Part shown: positions 1 to 9,237 of the stretch, one piece after another
Position numbering within the stretch: position 1 is the first letter of the stretch
How the letters are laid out: each line of letters begins with the position of its first letter
Origin: Lachnoclostridium sp. UBA3262
GTDB lineage: Bacteria; Bacillota; Clostridia; Lachnospirales; Lachnospiraceae
DNA: 49,904 nt
Direction of reading: 5' to 3'
NCBI GenBank assembly: GCA_002362575.1
Contig: DEUM01000048.1
Span: 1 to 49,904, forward strand
The notes under the pieces: model-generated
Seen by the model: the letters and a program-made list of their open reading frames with translations, nothing else
Databases searched by the model: none
What the model was told of the DNA's origin: nothing
Made by a program: the position numbers and the translations under genes

Positions 1-1
1 A

Positions 2-565
2 CTCAAACAGCAAAAACTTCAGCTTGATGTCGACTTATACAATGAGAGAATTTCCCGTGCAGAAGCAAAAGAAGCAGTTGCAATTGGCGCAAAGAAAAAG
101 AACGCCAGTGTTAATAAGCAAATCAAAAATATTCAACTATCTTATGACAAACAGATTGCTATTGCTAAACTTACGAAAGGTGAGAAAAGTAAAGCAGAGA
201 TAGACCGCCTTAATTACGAAAAACAAAAGAAAATAACGGATTTAAAGGTTCGTCAGATTGACAATATCAAAAAGGACTATGAGAACAAAATAAGTCCGTT
301 TGACAACGCAAAGCAAAAGACACAAAATGAAGTTTCTCTTTTAGAAGCCAAAGGGCGTATTGTTACTGCTAATTACTACAGAAAGCAAAACGATCAGGAA
401 ACCAATAAACGGAATACCCTGCAAAATGAATTAAAAGAGTTACAGGGTAAACTAAGTAACGGTACATTTACGGAGTATTCTGATGAATGGTATCCATACA
501 CCAAAACCGCCTTAGATTTACACCACTTTTACACCATTTCACTGAAAAAATATGCAAAATTATGA
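2..565 (+). pseudogene. Truncated phage tail tape-measure protein remnant (open at left edge)
   Basis: An open frame runs in from the left edge and stops at TGA 563-565 (about 187 codons visible). The product is highly charged and coiled-coil-like, rich in Lys, Gln and Asn, with the segment GTFTEYSDEWY near codon 160. That segment resembles the helical spacer of tail tape-measure proteins in Firmicutes phages, where a similar S-E/D-W-Y motif recurs. The frame ends soon after this motif in unrelated-looking residues (LHHFYTISLKKYAKL). No tail gene follows; the next gene is a host-type ABC transporter. I infer that the right end of a prophage or phage-like element decayed here. The family call rests on composition and one motif, so it is moderate. 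A long chromosomal coiled-coil protein is the alternative. Confidence 0.5.
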
Positions 566-699
566 GAAAATAATTGGTGCTCGCCACATTTATAACCTAC
601 TCTAAACCCCTATATTTACAGTCTTTTGCAGATATTTGCAAAGATACTCTAATCTTCTGAACCTTACAGAACTGTCACTTTACAGTCACGCCATCGTCA

Positions 700-729
700 T
701 TTACAAATGATAGTATAAACCTGTAATAT
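700..729 (+). promoter_or_regulatory. Candidate promoter of the ABC/FtsX operon
   Basis: TTTACA at 700-705 and TAATAT at 724-729 are separated by 18 bp, about 45 bp upstream of the ATPase start. Upstream, TTACA recurs as a direct repeat at 664, 680 and 701, within the segment CTGTCACTTTACAGTCAC. Such direct repeats could bind a response regulator, which is how many FtsX-type exporters of this kind are controlled. That role is inference, and no regulator gene is in the window. Confidence 0.45.
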
Positions 730-774
730 AAATAAAAGCGATATAGCGTAAACATTCTCGGATTGGAGGGTATC

Positions 775-1458
775 ATGGAAATTTTAAGAGTAGAACATTT
801 ATCCAAGGTTTACGGCAGGGATGAGAATCAGGTAGTAGCGTTAAACGACGTGTCCTTTTCCGTGCAGGAGGGAGAATTTCTTGCCATCATCGGGCCAAGC
901 GGTTCTGGTAAATCAACACTGTTACACATTTTGGGAGGAGTAGACCGGCCAACGTCCGGAAAAGTTTTTATGAATGGGCAGGATGTGTACCAGCAGAAGG
1001 AAGAACAGCTTGCAATATTTCGGAGAAGACAGGTGGGATTGATTTATCAGTTTTATAATCTGATTCCGATTCTGAATGTCACGGAGAATATGACGCTTCC
1101 GGTGTTGATGGATGGCAGGAAGGTTGACCGGGAGTATGAGGAAGAACTGCTGACAACATTGGGGTTAAAAGGGAAGGAGTCCCATCTGCCAAATCAGTTA
1201 TCTGGTGGGCAGCAGCAGAGAGTTTCGATTGGAAGGGCGCTGATGACGGCGCCGGCAGTTGTGCTTGCCGATGAACCGACAGGAAATCTGGACTCCAAGA
1301 ACAGTCAGGAAATTATTGACTTATTGAAAACGTCCAATGAGAAATATGAACAGACGTTGATTGTAATTACACATGATGAAAAGATTGCTTTGCAGGCAGA
1401 CCGGATTATGGAGATTGAGGACGGAAGAATTATCAGAGACGAGGTGATTCGGTCATGA
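775..1458 (+). CDS. ABC transporter ATP-binding protein (MacB/LolD-type)
   Basis: This is the cytoplasmic ATPase of an FtsX-type ABC exporter, 227 aa, the usual length. It has Walker A (GPSGSGKSTLL, about residues 36-46), the Q-loop region YQFYNLIP, the signature LSGGQQQR and Walker B with VVLADEPTGNLD, followed by the switch His in VITHDE. I chose ATG 775 because GGAGGG (765-770) lies 4 bases upstream. A TTG at 763 overlaps that ribosome site and is unlikely to be the start. The stop overlaps the start of the permease gene (ATGA, 1455-1458), so the two are translationally coupled. The substrate is unknown; relatives export antimicrobial peptides or lipoproteins, or act as mechanotransducers. 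Confidence 0.93.
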   Translation: MEILRVEHLSKVYGRDENQVVALNDVSFSVQEGEFLAIIGPSGSGKSTLLHILGGVDRPTSGKVFMNGQDVYQQKEEQLAIFRRRQVGLIYQFYNLIPILNVTENMTLPVLMDGRKVDREYEEELLTTLGLKGKESHLPNQLSGGQQQRVSIGRALMTAPAVVLADEPTGNLDSKNSQEIIDLLKTSNEKYEQTLIVITHDEKIALQADRIMEIEDGRIIRDEVIRS

Positions 1459-4190
1459 ATATTTTCAGACGGTATACAATCAAGTCATTGAAAAAAAACA
1501 GGACTCGGACCATTGTAACTATTATCGGGATTATTCTATCCGTTGCGATGATTACGGCAGTAACGACAACGGTATCCAGTATGCAGGATTTTATGCTGCG
1601 CATAGTAGAGAATAATACTGGAAGCTGGCACGGTGTATTTCACGGACTTTCGGAAGAACGGGCGGGAGAGCTTCGCAAGAAAAAAGAGATTGATAAATAC
1701 GGTGAGCTTCAAAATGTCGGATACGCTAAATTAAAGGGCAGCCAGAACCAGTATAAGCCGTTTCTTTATATTGGCGCCTATGCGGGAGATTATGAAAAGC
1801 TGAGGCCGGTTCGTCTGATAGAGGGAAGAATGCCGCAAAATTCTACAGAGATTATTCTCCCTAAATTTTTACAGGAAAACGGTGGATTTCAATATAAGAC
1901 CGGGGATATGCTTACACTGGATGTGGGAGTCCGAAAATCAGCGGACGGGAAAAGCCTGTGGCAAATGGATATTTTGGATGATTCATTTGGGGCAAACGAA
2001 AAGTTTCAGTCGGCTGGTAAGCAGACCTACCATGTGGTCGGAATATACAACGGTGTCGGTTCGAACAACGGTATGTCACCGGGATATGCGGCATTGACAA
2101 AGTCTGACCAAAATATTACACCACAGGGCGAGACGCTGTATATTACGCTGCAAGAGCCGGATAACACGAATGAGTTTATGAAGAAAAATAAAAAGGGTGC
2201 GGCAAAGACGGATATCAATAGTTCCTATTTGACATATAGCGGACACTCCCAAAGTGATGCGACAAAGGAAGTCATGGAACGGCTGATGATTATTTTGATT
2301 GGAATCATTATGTTTGGCTCCATTGCTCTAATTTATAATTCCTTTTCTATTTCTGTCACTGAGAGAAAAAAGCAATATGGACTGCTCTCCTCGATTGGAG
2401 CGACGAGGAAACAGATGAAACGGAGTGTTATGTTTGAATCCGTTGTGTTGAGTGCGATTGGTATTCCGCTTGGAGTGCTTGCCGGTCTGGGAGGTATGGC
2501 GGTCACCTTCTACTTCATTAGTGACATATTTGAAAGATTTTTTACAAATGATTCGGGCGGGATAGTGCTTCAGTTGTCGGCATCCCTTGTATCTATTGTA
2601 ATTGCAGTTGTGGTAGGGTTTGTGACAGTGCTTATTTCTGCTTATCTTCCGGCTAGAAAGGCATTAAAAATCTCAGCGATTGAGGCCATCCGTCAGGCAG
2701 ATGATATTAAACTGAAGCCGAGGAAATTAAAGACCTCCCGTATAGTGCAGAAGCTGTTTGGATTAGAAGGTATGCTGGCTTCGAAAAATTTTAAAAGGAA
2801 TAAGCGGAAATACCGCGCGACTGTATTTTCCCTGTTTATCAGTATCGTACTTTTTATTTCAGCAAGCAGCTTTTGTGATTATATGTCAAAAAGCTTATCC
2901 ATAGCTATGGTGGGGTATGATTGTGATTTGTTATATACGACGGAAGACCTTGACAAGGGTCAGAAATTGTATGATGGGATGAAAAAAGTAAAGGGTGTGA
3001 CGAGTAGTAGTTGTAGTGTCATTGGTTTCGACCTCAACCTTGTTGTGGAGAAAAATCAGTTGACAGATAGTTATATAGATAAATCATTGGATCTGAATAG
3101 TCAGAAGGACAAAAATGGAAAGGTGCCGATGGATGTGCTGGTAGTTTTCTTGGATGAGACTTTTTATGAAAACTATCTTGACAAAAATGGATTTGATAAA
3201 TCCATTTACATGGATAAGGAGAAGCCGACTGCGATTGCCGTGAATCAGATGCGTCGTTTCGTTGGCAGCATGGGAAAATATGAAGTATACCATGCATTTG
3301 ATAAAAAGCAGTTTGACGGTAAGCTTTTGTTCCAGAAAAAACTGCCGAAGGGCTATGAGATAGATCCTTATATAGAAGAAAAGTTGGATAAAAATGGAAA
3401 TCCTATGTTTACGGCAGTACAGTATGAATGGGAACCTACCGGTGATGGTGGCATGAATGGCAATCTGGTGGAAGGCTCGGAAAAAGAGATGACGATGAAT
3501 GAGGCATTTGACATCACAGATATCCGGGTTGGCGGGATAACGGATGAGATTCCGTCCATGGCCGAAATATATGCCGGACAACATCCGATGCTTTTGTATC
3601 CGAGAGGAGCCATGGAGAAGATTTGTAAAGGTACAAAGGATTTTGAAGTTTCCATGAACTTTGATTCAGAGCAGCCAAAGGAATCGTATAATGAAATGCG
3701 TACATTCCTGCAAAACAATAATATGTCGGTTGATAAGCTGCAGAATATTGATGAAATGTACCAGTCGCAAAATGCATTATTAACTTTGGTTCGTGTATTC
3801 TCCTTCGGATTCATTATTTTAATTACCATGATTGCGATGGCGAATGTGTTTAATACGATTTCGACGAATGTATCTCTTAGGAGACGTGAGTTTGCGATGC
3901 TCCGTTCGGTCGGCATGACTCAGAAGGGCTTCTATAAAATGATGAATTTCGAATGTTTGTTATACGGAGTCAAAGGTGTTATGTACGGTGTGCCGGTTGC
4001 AATCGGTGTAACGGCGCTTATATACTGGGGTATCAGCGCTGGCATTGACCAGGATTTCTATGTTCCATGGTACAGCGTAGCAATTGCCGTTGGAAGTGTA
4101 TTCGTCGTTGTGTTTGCTACGATGCTGTATTCCATGGGGAAGGTTCGCAAGGACAATGTAGTGGAGACGCTGAAAAATGAAAATTATTAG
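1455..4190 (+). CDS. FtsX-family ABC transporter permease
   Basis: Large integral membrane permease, 911 aa, partner of the preceding ATPase. The N-terminal hydrophobic helix (about 17-45) is followed by an extracytoplasmic domain, then helices near 275-300, 325-360 and 375-400. The first FtsX core carries YGLLSSIGATRKQM, and its tail reads SAYLPARKALKISAIEAIR. A second half begins near 455 with another large extracytoplasmic domain (about 480-770) and the C-terminal FtsX core with EFAMLRSVGMTQKGF. This duplicated layout matches the roughly 800-1000-aa FtsX permeases of Firmicutes. It overlaps the ATPase gene by 4 bp. No two-component system adjoins it, so the substrate (peptide antibiotic, lipid or peptidoglycan-hydrolase control) cannot be assigned. 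Confidence 0.92.
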   Translation: MNIFRRYTIKSLKKNRTRTIVTIIGIILSVAMITAVTTTVSSMQDFMLRIVENNTGSWHGVFHGLSEERAGELRKKKEIDKYGELQNVGYAKLKGSQNQYKPFLYIGAYAGDYEKLRPVRLIEGRMPQNSTEIILPKFLQENGGFQYKTGDMLTLDVGVRKSADGKSLWQMDILDDSFGANEKFQSAGKQTYHVVGIYNGVGSNNGMSPGYAALTKSDQNITPQGETLYITLQEPDNTNEFMKKNKKGAAKTDINSSYLTYSGHSQSDATKEVMERLMIILIGIIMFGSIALIYNSFSISVTERKKQYGLLSSIGATRKQMKRSVMFESVVLSAIGIPLGVLAGLGGMAVTFYFISDIFERFFTNDSGGIVLQLSASLVSIVIAVVVGFVTVLISAYLPARKALKISAIEAIRQADDIKLKPRKLKTSRIVQKLFGLEGMLASKNFKRNKRKYRATVFSLFISIVLFISASSFCDYMSKSLSIAMVGYDCDLLYTTEDLDKGQKLYDGMKKVKGVTSSSCSVIGFDLNLVVEKNQLTDSYIDKSLDLNSQKDKNGKVPMDVLVVFLDETFYENYLDKNGFDKSIYMDKEKPTAIAVNQMRRFVGSMGKYEVYHAFDKKQFDGKLLFQKKLPKGYEIDPYIEEKLDKNGNPMFTAVQYEWEPTGDGGMNGNLVEGSEKEMTMNEAFDITDIRVGGITDEIPSMAEIYAGQHPMLLYPRGAMEKICKGTKDFEVSMNFDSEQPKESYNEMRTFLQNNNMSVDKLQNIDEMYQSQNALLTLVRVFSFGFIILITMIAMANVFNTISTNVSLRRREFAMLRSVGMTQKGFYKMMNFECLLYGVKGVMYGVPVAIGVTALIYWGISAGIDQDFYVPWYSVAIAVGSVFVVVFATMLYSMGKVRKDNVVETLKNENY

Positions 4191-4253
4191 GAGACAAAGC
4201 AAAGTATTTTCCGAAATCAGCAGGACACATTTTCTTCACAAATATATGACTTA

Positions 4254-4330
4254 TGTCAGTTGACACTGTCCCTGTAACGGTGTTAAGATAGACAGGCGAA
4301 TGGGTAGCGAACGGTTATCCATCCGCCTGT
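4254..4330 (+). promoter_or_regulatory. Promoter and hairpin leader of the RND exporter gene
   Basis: TTGACA (4260-4265) and TAAGAT (4284-4289) are spaced by 18 bp. The -35 box is the right arm of the inverted repeat TGTCA-GT-TGACA (4254-4265), a possible operator. The transcript would start near 4296, inside or just before a 12-bp stem with one mismatch (ACAGGCGAATGG at 4292, partner arm ending at 4330, 15-nt loop). The regulator is unknown. The rest of 4191-4426 shows nothing else. Confidence 0.5.
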
Positions 4331-4426
4331 TATCCATTTTGTGAAATTTTAAATCAGATGAATAACCGGAGAAAATATGTGATATCTGTTATATAGAGAA
4401 AAAATGCCCGATAAGGAGGAACAAAT

Positions 4427-7400
4427 GTGTTATCAAAATTTAGTGTTAGACGACCATATACAGTGTTAGTAGCAGTTGTGCTGGTTCTCGTGCTGGGAGG
4501 ACTTTCTTTCCAGAATATGAGCACCGATTTTCTGCCCAATATGGAATTTCCATATGCGCTGGTAATGACTACATATGCAGGCGCCAGCCCGGAGGAGGTG
4601 GAGACGGCAGTCACTAAGTCCGTGGAGCAGTCAATGGCAAGGATTAACAATATTAAGCAGGTTCAGTCGATGTCTCTCAATAATATGTCGATTGTAATGA
4701 TGGAGTTTAACGATGGAACAGATATGGATTCAGCGGCTATTGATATGCGTGAAAGTCTGGACCAGGTCAAGGCGATGTGGACTGACGACAGCATCGGAAG
4801 CCCGACAATTATGAAAATCAATCCGGATATGATGCCAGTTATGGTGGCGGCGCTGGATTATGATAATCTGAAAAGTACGGAGGTAACAGACAAGGCAGAG
4901 TCTGATATTCTGCCGGAATTAGACAGTGTGGAGGGAGTTGCTTCCGTCAATGCGTCCGGAGAGGTCGAGAAGAAAATAGAGGTGATTATCCAGCAGTCCA
5001 AGATTAAGAAGATGAACCAGAAGGTTCAGGCGGCGATTGACGGCAAGCTCTCGGATGCTGAGGATAAAATTGATAAGAGTAAAAAGAAGCTGGAAGACGG
5101 TAAAAGTAATCTGGATTCGCAGAAAAAGAATGCGGCGGACAAAATCGCGAAGGGCGAGACGAAACTGAACGACGCTACCGATAAAATAAAAGACGGTCTG
5201 AAGACAATAGATGAGCAGATTACGAAGGTAAACGAGCAGAAGAAAACGCTACAGACTTCAGAAAAGCAGATTAAGGATGGGCTGGCGACGATTGCTACCA
5301 ATAAAACAAAGCTGTCTTCTACGCTGAAAACGCTGAAGACAACAAAGACACAGTTAGATACATTAAACAATTCCTTAAAGACGCTGAGCGCGCAGGAGAA
5401 CAGCCTGAAAAAGCAGATTGAGGAGCTCGGCAGTCAGGCGCCGGAAGCGTTGAAAACTTCACTGGCGTCCGTACAGGCACAGCAGAAGGTTCTGCGTGAT
5501 AAGCTGAAAGAACAGGGAATGACGGAGGAAACGCTGGGGAAGAAGATAACAGAAGTAAACGGCGGTATTACCTCTGCTGAGAAGGGACTTTCTGAAATTG
5601 ATAAGCAGGAAAAATCCCTGAAAAAGAACAAGACGAAGATAGACTCAGCAAATAAGAAAATCAAGTCGGGGCTGAAAAAGCTAAACTCTACAAAGAAGAA
5701 GCTGGAGAGCGGGAAGATTTCTACCTCTGAGGCATTGGAGCAGTTGAATAAGCAGAAGATTCTCTCCAGTATCCAGATTAGTGTGGCTGAGGCGCAGTTA
5801 AACAGTGGTTCAGAGAAACTCGATGAAGCCAAAAACCAGATGAAAGAGACAAAGAAGACGACAAAAGATAATGCGAGTCTCAAGAAAATTCTTACAAAGG
5901 AAATGGTGGAAAACATTTTAAAGGGTGAGAATTTTGATATGCCGTCCGGTTACATCACAGAGGAGGACGCCTCCTATCTGGTTCGTGTCGGCGACAAGAT
6001 TGACTCGGTGGAGAATATCAGGGATTTGGTTATCTGCGATATGGATTTAGACGGACTGGATCCGATTACGCTTGGCGATGTAGCGGATATTGCAGAGACG
6101 GATAATGCAGAGGATGTCTACACTGTTGTGAATGGAAACCCGGCGGTTGCCGTGACGATACAAAAGCAGTCCGGGTACTCTACCGGTGATGTGACAGACG
6201 CTTTACAGGATAAATTTACCGAACTGGAAAAAAATAATGAAGGTCTTCACATTTCGATTCTGATGAATCAGGGTGTATACATCGATTTAGTCGTGGATGC
6301 GGTAAAGGAGAGTCTGCTTTATGGAGCAGTTCTTGCGATTTTGATTCTTTTGCTTTTCCTGTGGGATATCCGCCCGACGATTATCGTGGCATGTTCCATT
6401 CCGCTCAGTCTGGTAACGGCGATTGTAGCGATGTATTTCAGCGGCGTGACATTGAATATTATTTCTCTGTCTGGTCTGGCGCTTGGCGTCGGGATGTTAG
6501 TGGATAACTCCGTCGTCGTGATTGAAAACATATACCGTATGAGGGGCGAAGGCTATTCTGCCAGAAAGGCCGCTGTGGAGGGCGCGAAACAGGTGGCGGG
6601 GGCTATTGTGGCGTCCACTCTGACAACGATATGTGTGTTTGCACCGATTATTTTCACAGAAGGAATTACAAAACAGTTGTTTGTCGATTTGGCACTGACG
6701 CTTGCGTACACGCTTGGCGCCAGCCTGATTGTTGCACTTTCTCTTGTTCCGGCTATGTCGGCGGGTATGATTCGCAAAGTCAGTGACCGGAGATTTAAGT
6801 TTTTGGATGTGGTGCAGAGGGGATATGGGAAGGCGCTTGCCAGACTTCTCAGACTGAAACCGGTAGTGTTAATAGGGGCATTCGTGCTGCTGATTGCATT
6901 TGCATTTCTTGCCGGACAGAGAGGTATGTCGATGATGCCGGAAATGGAAAGCACGCAGATGACAGTCAATGTCACAACGGAGGATGATAAGGATTTTGAA
7001 GAAACGAAGGAACTTGCTAATCAGACGATGGATAAAATCCGTGAGATTTCGGATGTAGAAAAGGTAGGCGCGTATGCGGGAAGCGGTTCTTCCATGTCAA
7101 TGCTGACAGGTGGGGGCAATGCTAATTCCGTTACAATGTATGTGCTGTTAAAAGAGGATCGTGAGTTCGACAACATAGAGATTAAGAAACTGATTTCAGA
7201 TAAAACAAAAAATCTGGACTGTGAGGTGGAAGTCAATGCCTCTGCCATGGATATGAGTTCCCTGACCGGAAATGGCGTAAGAATTATCGTAAAAGGAAAG
7301 GATTTAGATAAGCTTCAGAGTGTTTCCGAGGAGGTTATGGGGCGGCTTGAGGATGTGGAAGGATTGTCCGATATTTCGAATGGACTGGAAGATTCCGGAA

Positions 7401-8371
7401 AAGAATTCCGTATCTCGGTAAATAAGGCTAAGGCAATGAAGTATTCGCTGACAGTGGCACAGGTATACCAGCAGATTAGCGCAAAGGTAAAAGATGCTAC
7501 ATCCGCATCCACTGTTTCTACTGACACTGATGAAATGGATGTATATGTCAGTGATTCAACGGATACCAAGATGACGAGGAAGGATATTAAAAATCTTAAA
7601 ATTGAATACACCGACGCAACGACTCAGAAAACGAAAAAAGTTAAGCTGAGTAAGATTGCTAAATTTAAAGTGGCAGATTCGCCGAACACCATTTACCGTG
7701 ATGGACAGTCGCGGTATGTAATGGTAACAGCGGCAATTGGCGAGGATTATATCGTCAGTGATGTCAGTGCCAATGTGAAAAAGGCGATGAAGGAGTATAA
7801 AGCGCCGGCCGGGTATGAGATTGAGTTTGACGGCGAGGACGAATCGACGCAGGAAGCGATGGAACAGGTAATGCTCATGATGGTTCTCGGTGTTGTGCTG
7901 ATGTACTTGATTATGGTGGCACAGTTCCAGTCTCTGCTCTCACCGTTTATCATCCTGTTTACAATACCGCTCGCCTTTACCGGAGGATTTATGGGACTCT
8001 GGATAAGCAGAAATGATATCAGCGTTATTGCGATGATTGGATTTGTCATGCTGGCAGGTATCATTGTAAATAATGGTATCGTGCTGGTAGATTATACAAA
8101 CCAGTTGAGGCGTGCCGGTACGGAAAAACGCGCGGCGCTTGTCGAAGCGGGAACTACTCGTCTGCGCCCGATTCTGATGACGGCGTTGACAACGGTGCTT
8201 GGACTGATTCCAATGGTGGCAAGTGGAAGCATGGGCTCCGATATGACAAGGCCAATGGCAATCGTAACGATAGGCGGACTAATTTATGGTACACTTTTAA
8301 CTCTTTTTGTGGTACCATGTATTTATGATTTATTGAACCGTAAAAAGGATATTACAGAAAAAGAGGATTGA
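4427..8371 (+). CDS. RND-superfamily efflux transporter with coiled-coil insert
   Basis: Inner-membrane RND (HAE1-like) transporter, 1314 aa. It has the classic N-terminal anchor (RRPYTVLVAVVLVLVLGG) and porter segments (FLPNMEFPYALV; YAGASPEEVET). Membrane bundles lie near 625-770 and 1150-1310, with the motif GLALGVGMLVDNSVVVIENI and the C-terminal counterpart GFVMLAGIIVNNGIVLVDYT. Typical HAE1 proteins have about 1030 residues. The excess is a Lys/Glu/Ser-rich heptad-like stretch at about residues 195-490, inserted in the first extracytoplasmic porter domain. GTG 4427 is the start, 7 bases after AGGAGG (4414-4419); an ATG at 4425 is out of frame. In Gram-positives these proteins export lipophilic compounds, but the exact substrate is unknown. 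The stop lies just upstream of the murI start. Confidence 0.92.
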   Translation: MLSKFSVRRPYTVLVAVVLVLVLGGLSFQNMSTDFLPNMEFPYALVMTTYAGASPEEVETAVTKSVEQSMARINNIKQVQSMSLNNMSIVMMEFNDGTDMDSAAIDMRESLDQVKAMWTDDSIGSPTIMKINPDMMPVMVAALDYDNLKSTEVTDKAESDILPELDSVEGVASVNASGEVEKKIEVIIQQSKIKKMNQKVQAAIDGKLSDAEDKIDKSKKKLEDGKSNLDSQKKNAADKIAKGETKLNDATDKIKDGLKTIDEQITKVNEQKKTLQTSEKQIKDGLATIATNKTKLSSTLKTLKTTKTQLDTLNNSLKTLSAQENSLKKQIEELGSQAPEALKTSLASVQAQQKVLRDKLKEQGMTEETLGKKITEVNGGITSAEKGLSEIDKQEKSLKKNKTKIDSANKKIKSGLKKLNSTKKKLESGKISTSEALEQLNKQKILSSIQISVAEAQLNSGSEKLDEAKNQMKETKKTTKDNASLKKILTKEMVENILKGENFDMPSGYITEEDASYLVRVGDKIDSVENIRDLVICDMDLDGLDPITLGDVADIAETDNAEDVYTVVNGNPAVAVTIQKQSGYSTGDVTDALQDKFTELEKNNEGLHISILMNQGVYIDLVVDAVKESLLYGAVLAILILLLFLWDIRPTIIVACSIPLSLVTAIVAMYFSGVTLNIISLSGLALGVGMLVDNSVVVIENIYRMRGEGYSARKAAVEGAKQVAGAIVASTLTTICVFAPIIFTEGITKQLFVDLALTLAYTLGASLIVALSLVPAMSAGMIRKVSDRRFKFLDVVQRGYGKALARLLRLKPVVLIGAFVLLIAFAFLAGQRGMSMMPEMESTQMTVNVTTEDDKDFEETKELANQTMDKIREISDVEKVGAYAGSGSSMSMLTGGGNANSVTMYVLLKEDREFDNIEIKKLISDKTKNLDCEVEVNASAMDMSSLTGNGVRIIVKGKDLDKLQSVSEEVMGRLEDVEGLSDISNGLEDSGKEFRISVNKAKAMKYSLTVAQVYQQISAKVKDATSASTVSTDTDEMDVYVSDSTDTKMTRKDIKNLKIEYTDATTQKTKKVKLSKIAKFKVADSPNTIYRDGQSRYVMVTAAIGEDYIVSDVSANVKKAMKEYKAPAGYEIEFDGEDESTQEAMEQVMLMMVLGVVLMYLIMVAQFQSLLSPFIILFTIPLAFTGGFMGLWISRNDISVIAMIGFVMLAGIIVNNGIVLVDYTNQLRRAGTEKRAALVEAGTTRLRPILMTALTTVLGLIPMVASGSMGSDMTRPMAIVTIGGLIYGTLLTLFVVPCIYDLLNRKKDITEKED

Positions 8372-8373
8372 AA

Positions 8374-9189
8374 ATGGGAGAAAAGGTAAATGCACCAATC
8401 GGTGTTTTTGATTCGGGAGTCGGCGGTCTGACGGTGGCAAGGGAGATTATGCGGCAGCTTCCGGGCGAGAGTCTGGTTTATTTTGGCGATACGGCGAGAG
8501 TGCCATATGGCAGTAAATCGAAAAATACAGTCTGCAAGTACAGCAGACAGATTGTCAACTTTTTGCTTACCAAGGATGTCAAGGCGATTGTAATTGCCTG
8601 CAATACGGCAAGTGCACTGGCAAGGGAAGAAATACAGAGACAGGTAAATATTCCGGTCATTGACGTAGTGGAGCCGGGCGCCCGCATGGCAGCGTCATCG
8701 ACCAAGAATCTGAATATTGGCATCCTCGGAACGGAGAGTACGGTGAAAAGCGGTATTTATGAAAAATACCTGCACCGAATCAATCCGGAAATTACCGTTG
8801 TCAGCAAGGCGTGTCCGCTGTTTGTTCCTCTGGTGGAGGAAGGACTTTTAGAAGACCGTGTGACAGAGGACATTGTAGGAAGATATCTTCATGAGATGAA
8901 GGAATATGAGATTGACACGCTCGTCCTTGGCTGTACCCACTACCCATTGATTCGTGGTGTGATTGGCAGAGAGGTGGGAAAGGATGTCAAGCTGGTTAAT
9001 CCGGCGTATGAGACGGCAAAGTCATTGAAAGAGCTTCTCCGTGAGAAGGATTTGCTGGCAGCAGGAGAATCGGAGACCAGATATGATTATTATGTAAGTG
9101 ACGGCGAGGAGAAGTTTATTGCGTTTGCCGATTCGGTTCTTCCATGCCATGTAAAAAATACAACAGTGATTGACATTGAGGCATATTGA
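8374..9189 (+). CDS. murI: Glutamate racemase
   Basis: Converts L-glutamate to D-glutamate for peptidoglycan, in the cytoplasm. It has 271 aa, normal for MurI. Motifs are GVFDSGVGGLTV at the N-terminus, FGDTARVPYG, the first catalytic Cys in ACNTAS (C76) and the second in LGCTHYPL (C187). ATG 8374 was chosen over TTG 8368 because AGAGGA (8362-8367) is 6 bases upstream of the ATG but abuts the TTG. The gene starts 2 bases after the RND stop, so it is probably co-transcribed with the exporter. A strong terminator follows at 9202-9237. Confidence 0.96.
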   Translation: MGEKVNAPIGVFDSGVGGLTVAREIMRQLPGESLVYFGDTARVPYGSKSKNTVCKYSRQIVNFLLTKDVKAIVIACNTASALAREEIQRQVNIPVIDVVEPGARMAASSTKNLNIGILGTESTVKSGIYEKYLHRINPEITVVSKACPLFVPLVEEGLLEDRVTEDIVGRYLHEMKEYEIDTLVLGCTHYPLIRGVIGREVGKDVKLVNPAYETAKSLKELLREKDLLAAGESETRYDYYVSDGEEKFIAFADSVLPCHVKNTTVIDIEAY

Positions 9190-9201
9190 ATGAAAAAATA
9201 G

Positions 9202-9237
9202 TCCCCCTGCATATATTTGTGTCAGGGGGATTTTTTT
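9202..9237 (+). terminator. Rho-independent terminator after murI
   Basis: Perfect 8-bp stem TCCCCCTG (9202-9209) with CAGGGGGA (9223-9230), a 13-nt loop, then seven T. The right arm of the stem (AGGGGGA) is also the only Shine-Dalgarno-like sequence for the next gene, whose ATG is at 9238 directly after the T run. Confidence 0.9.

Noticed and set aside
3084..3584. Long minus-strand frame inside the FtsX permease gene
   Set aside because: It is the antisense of a clear coding region, has no ribosome site and no recognisable domain.
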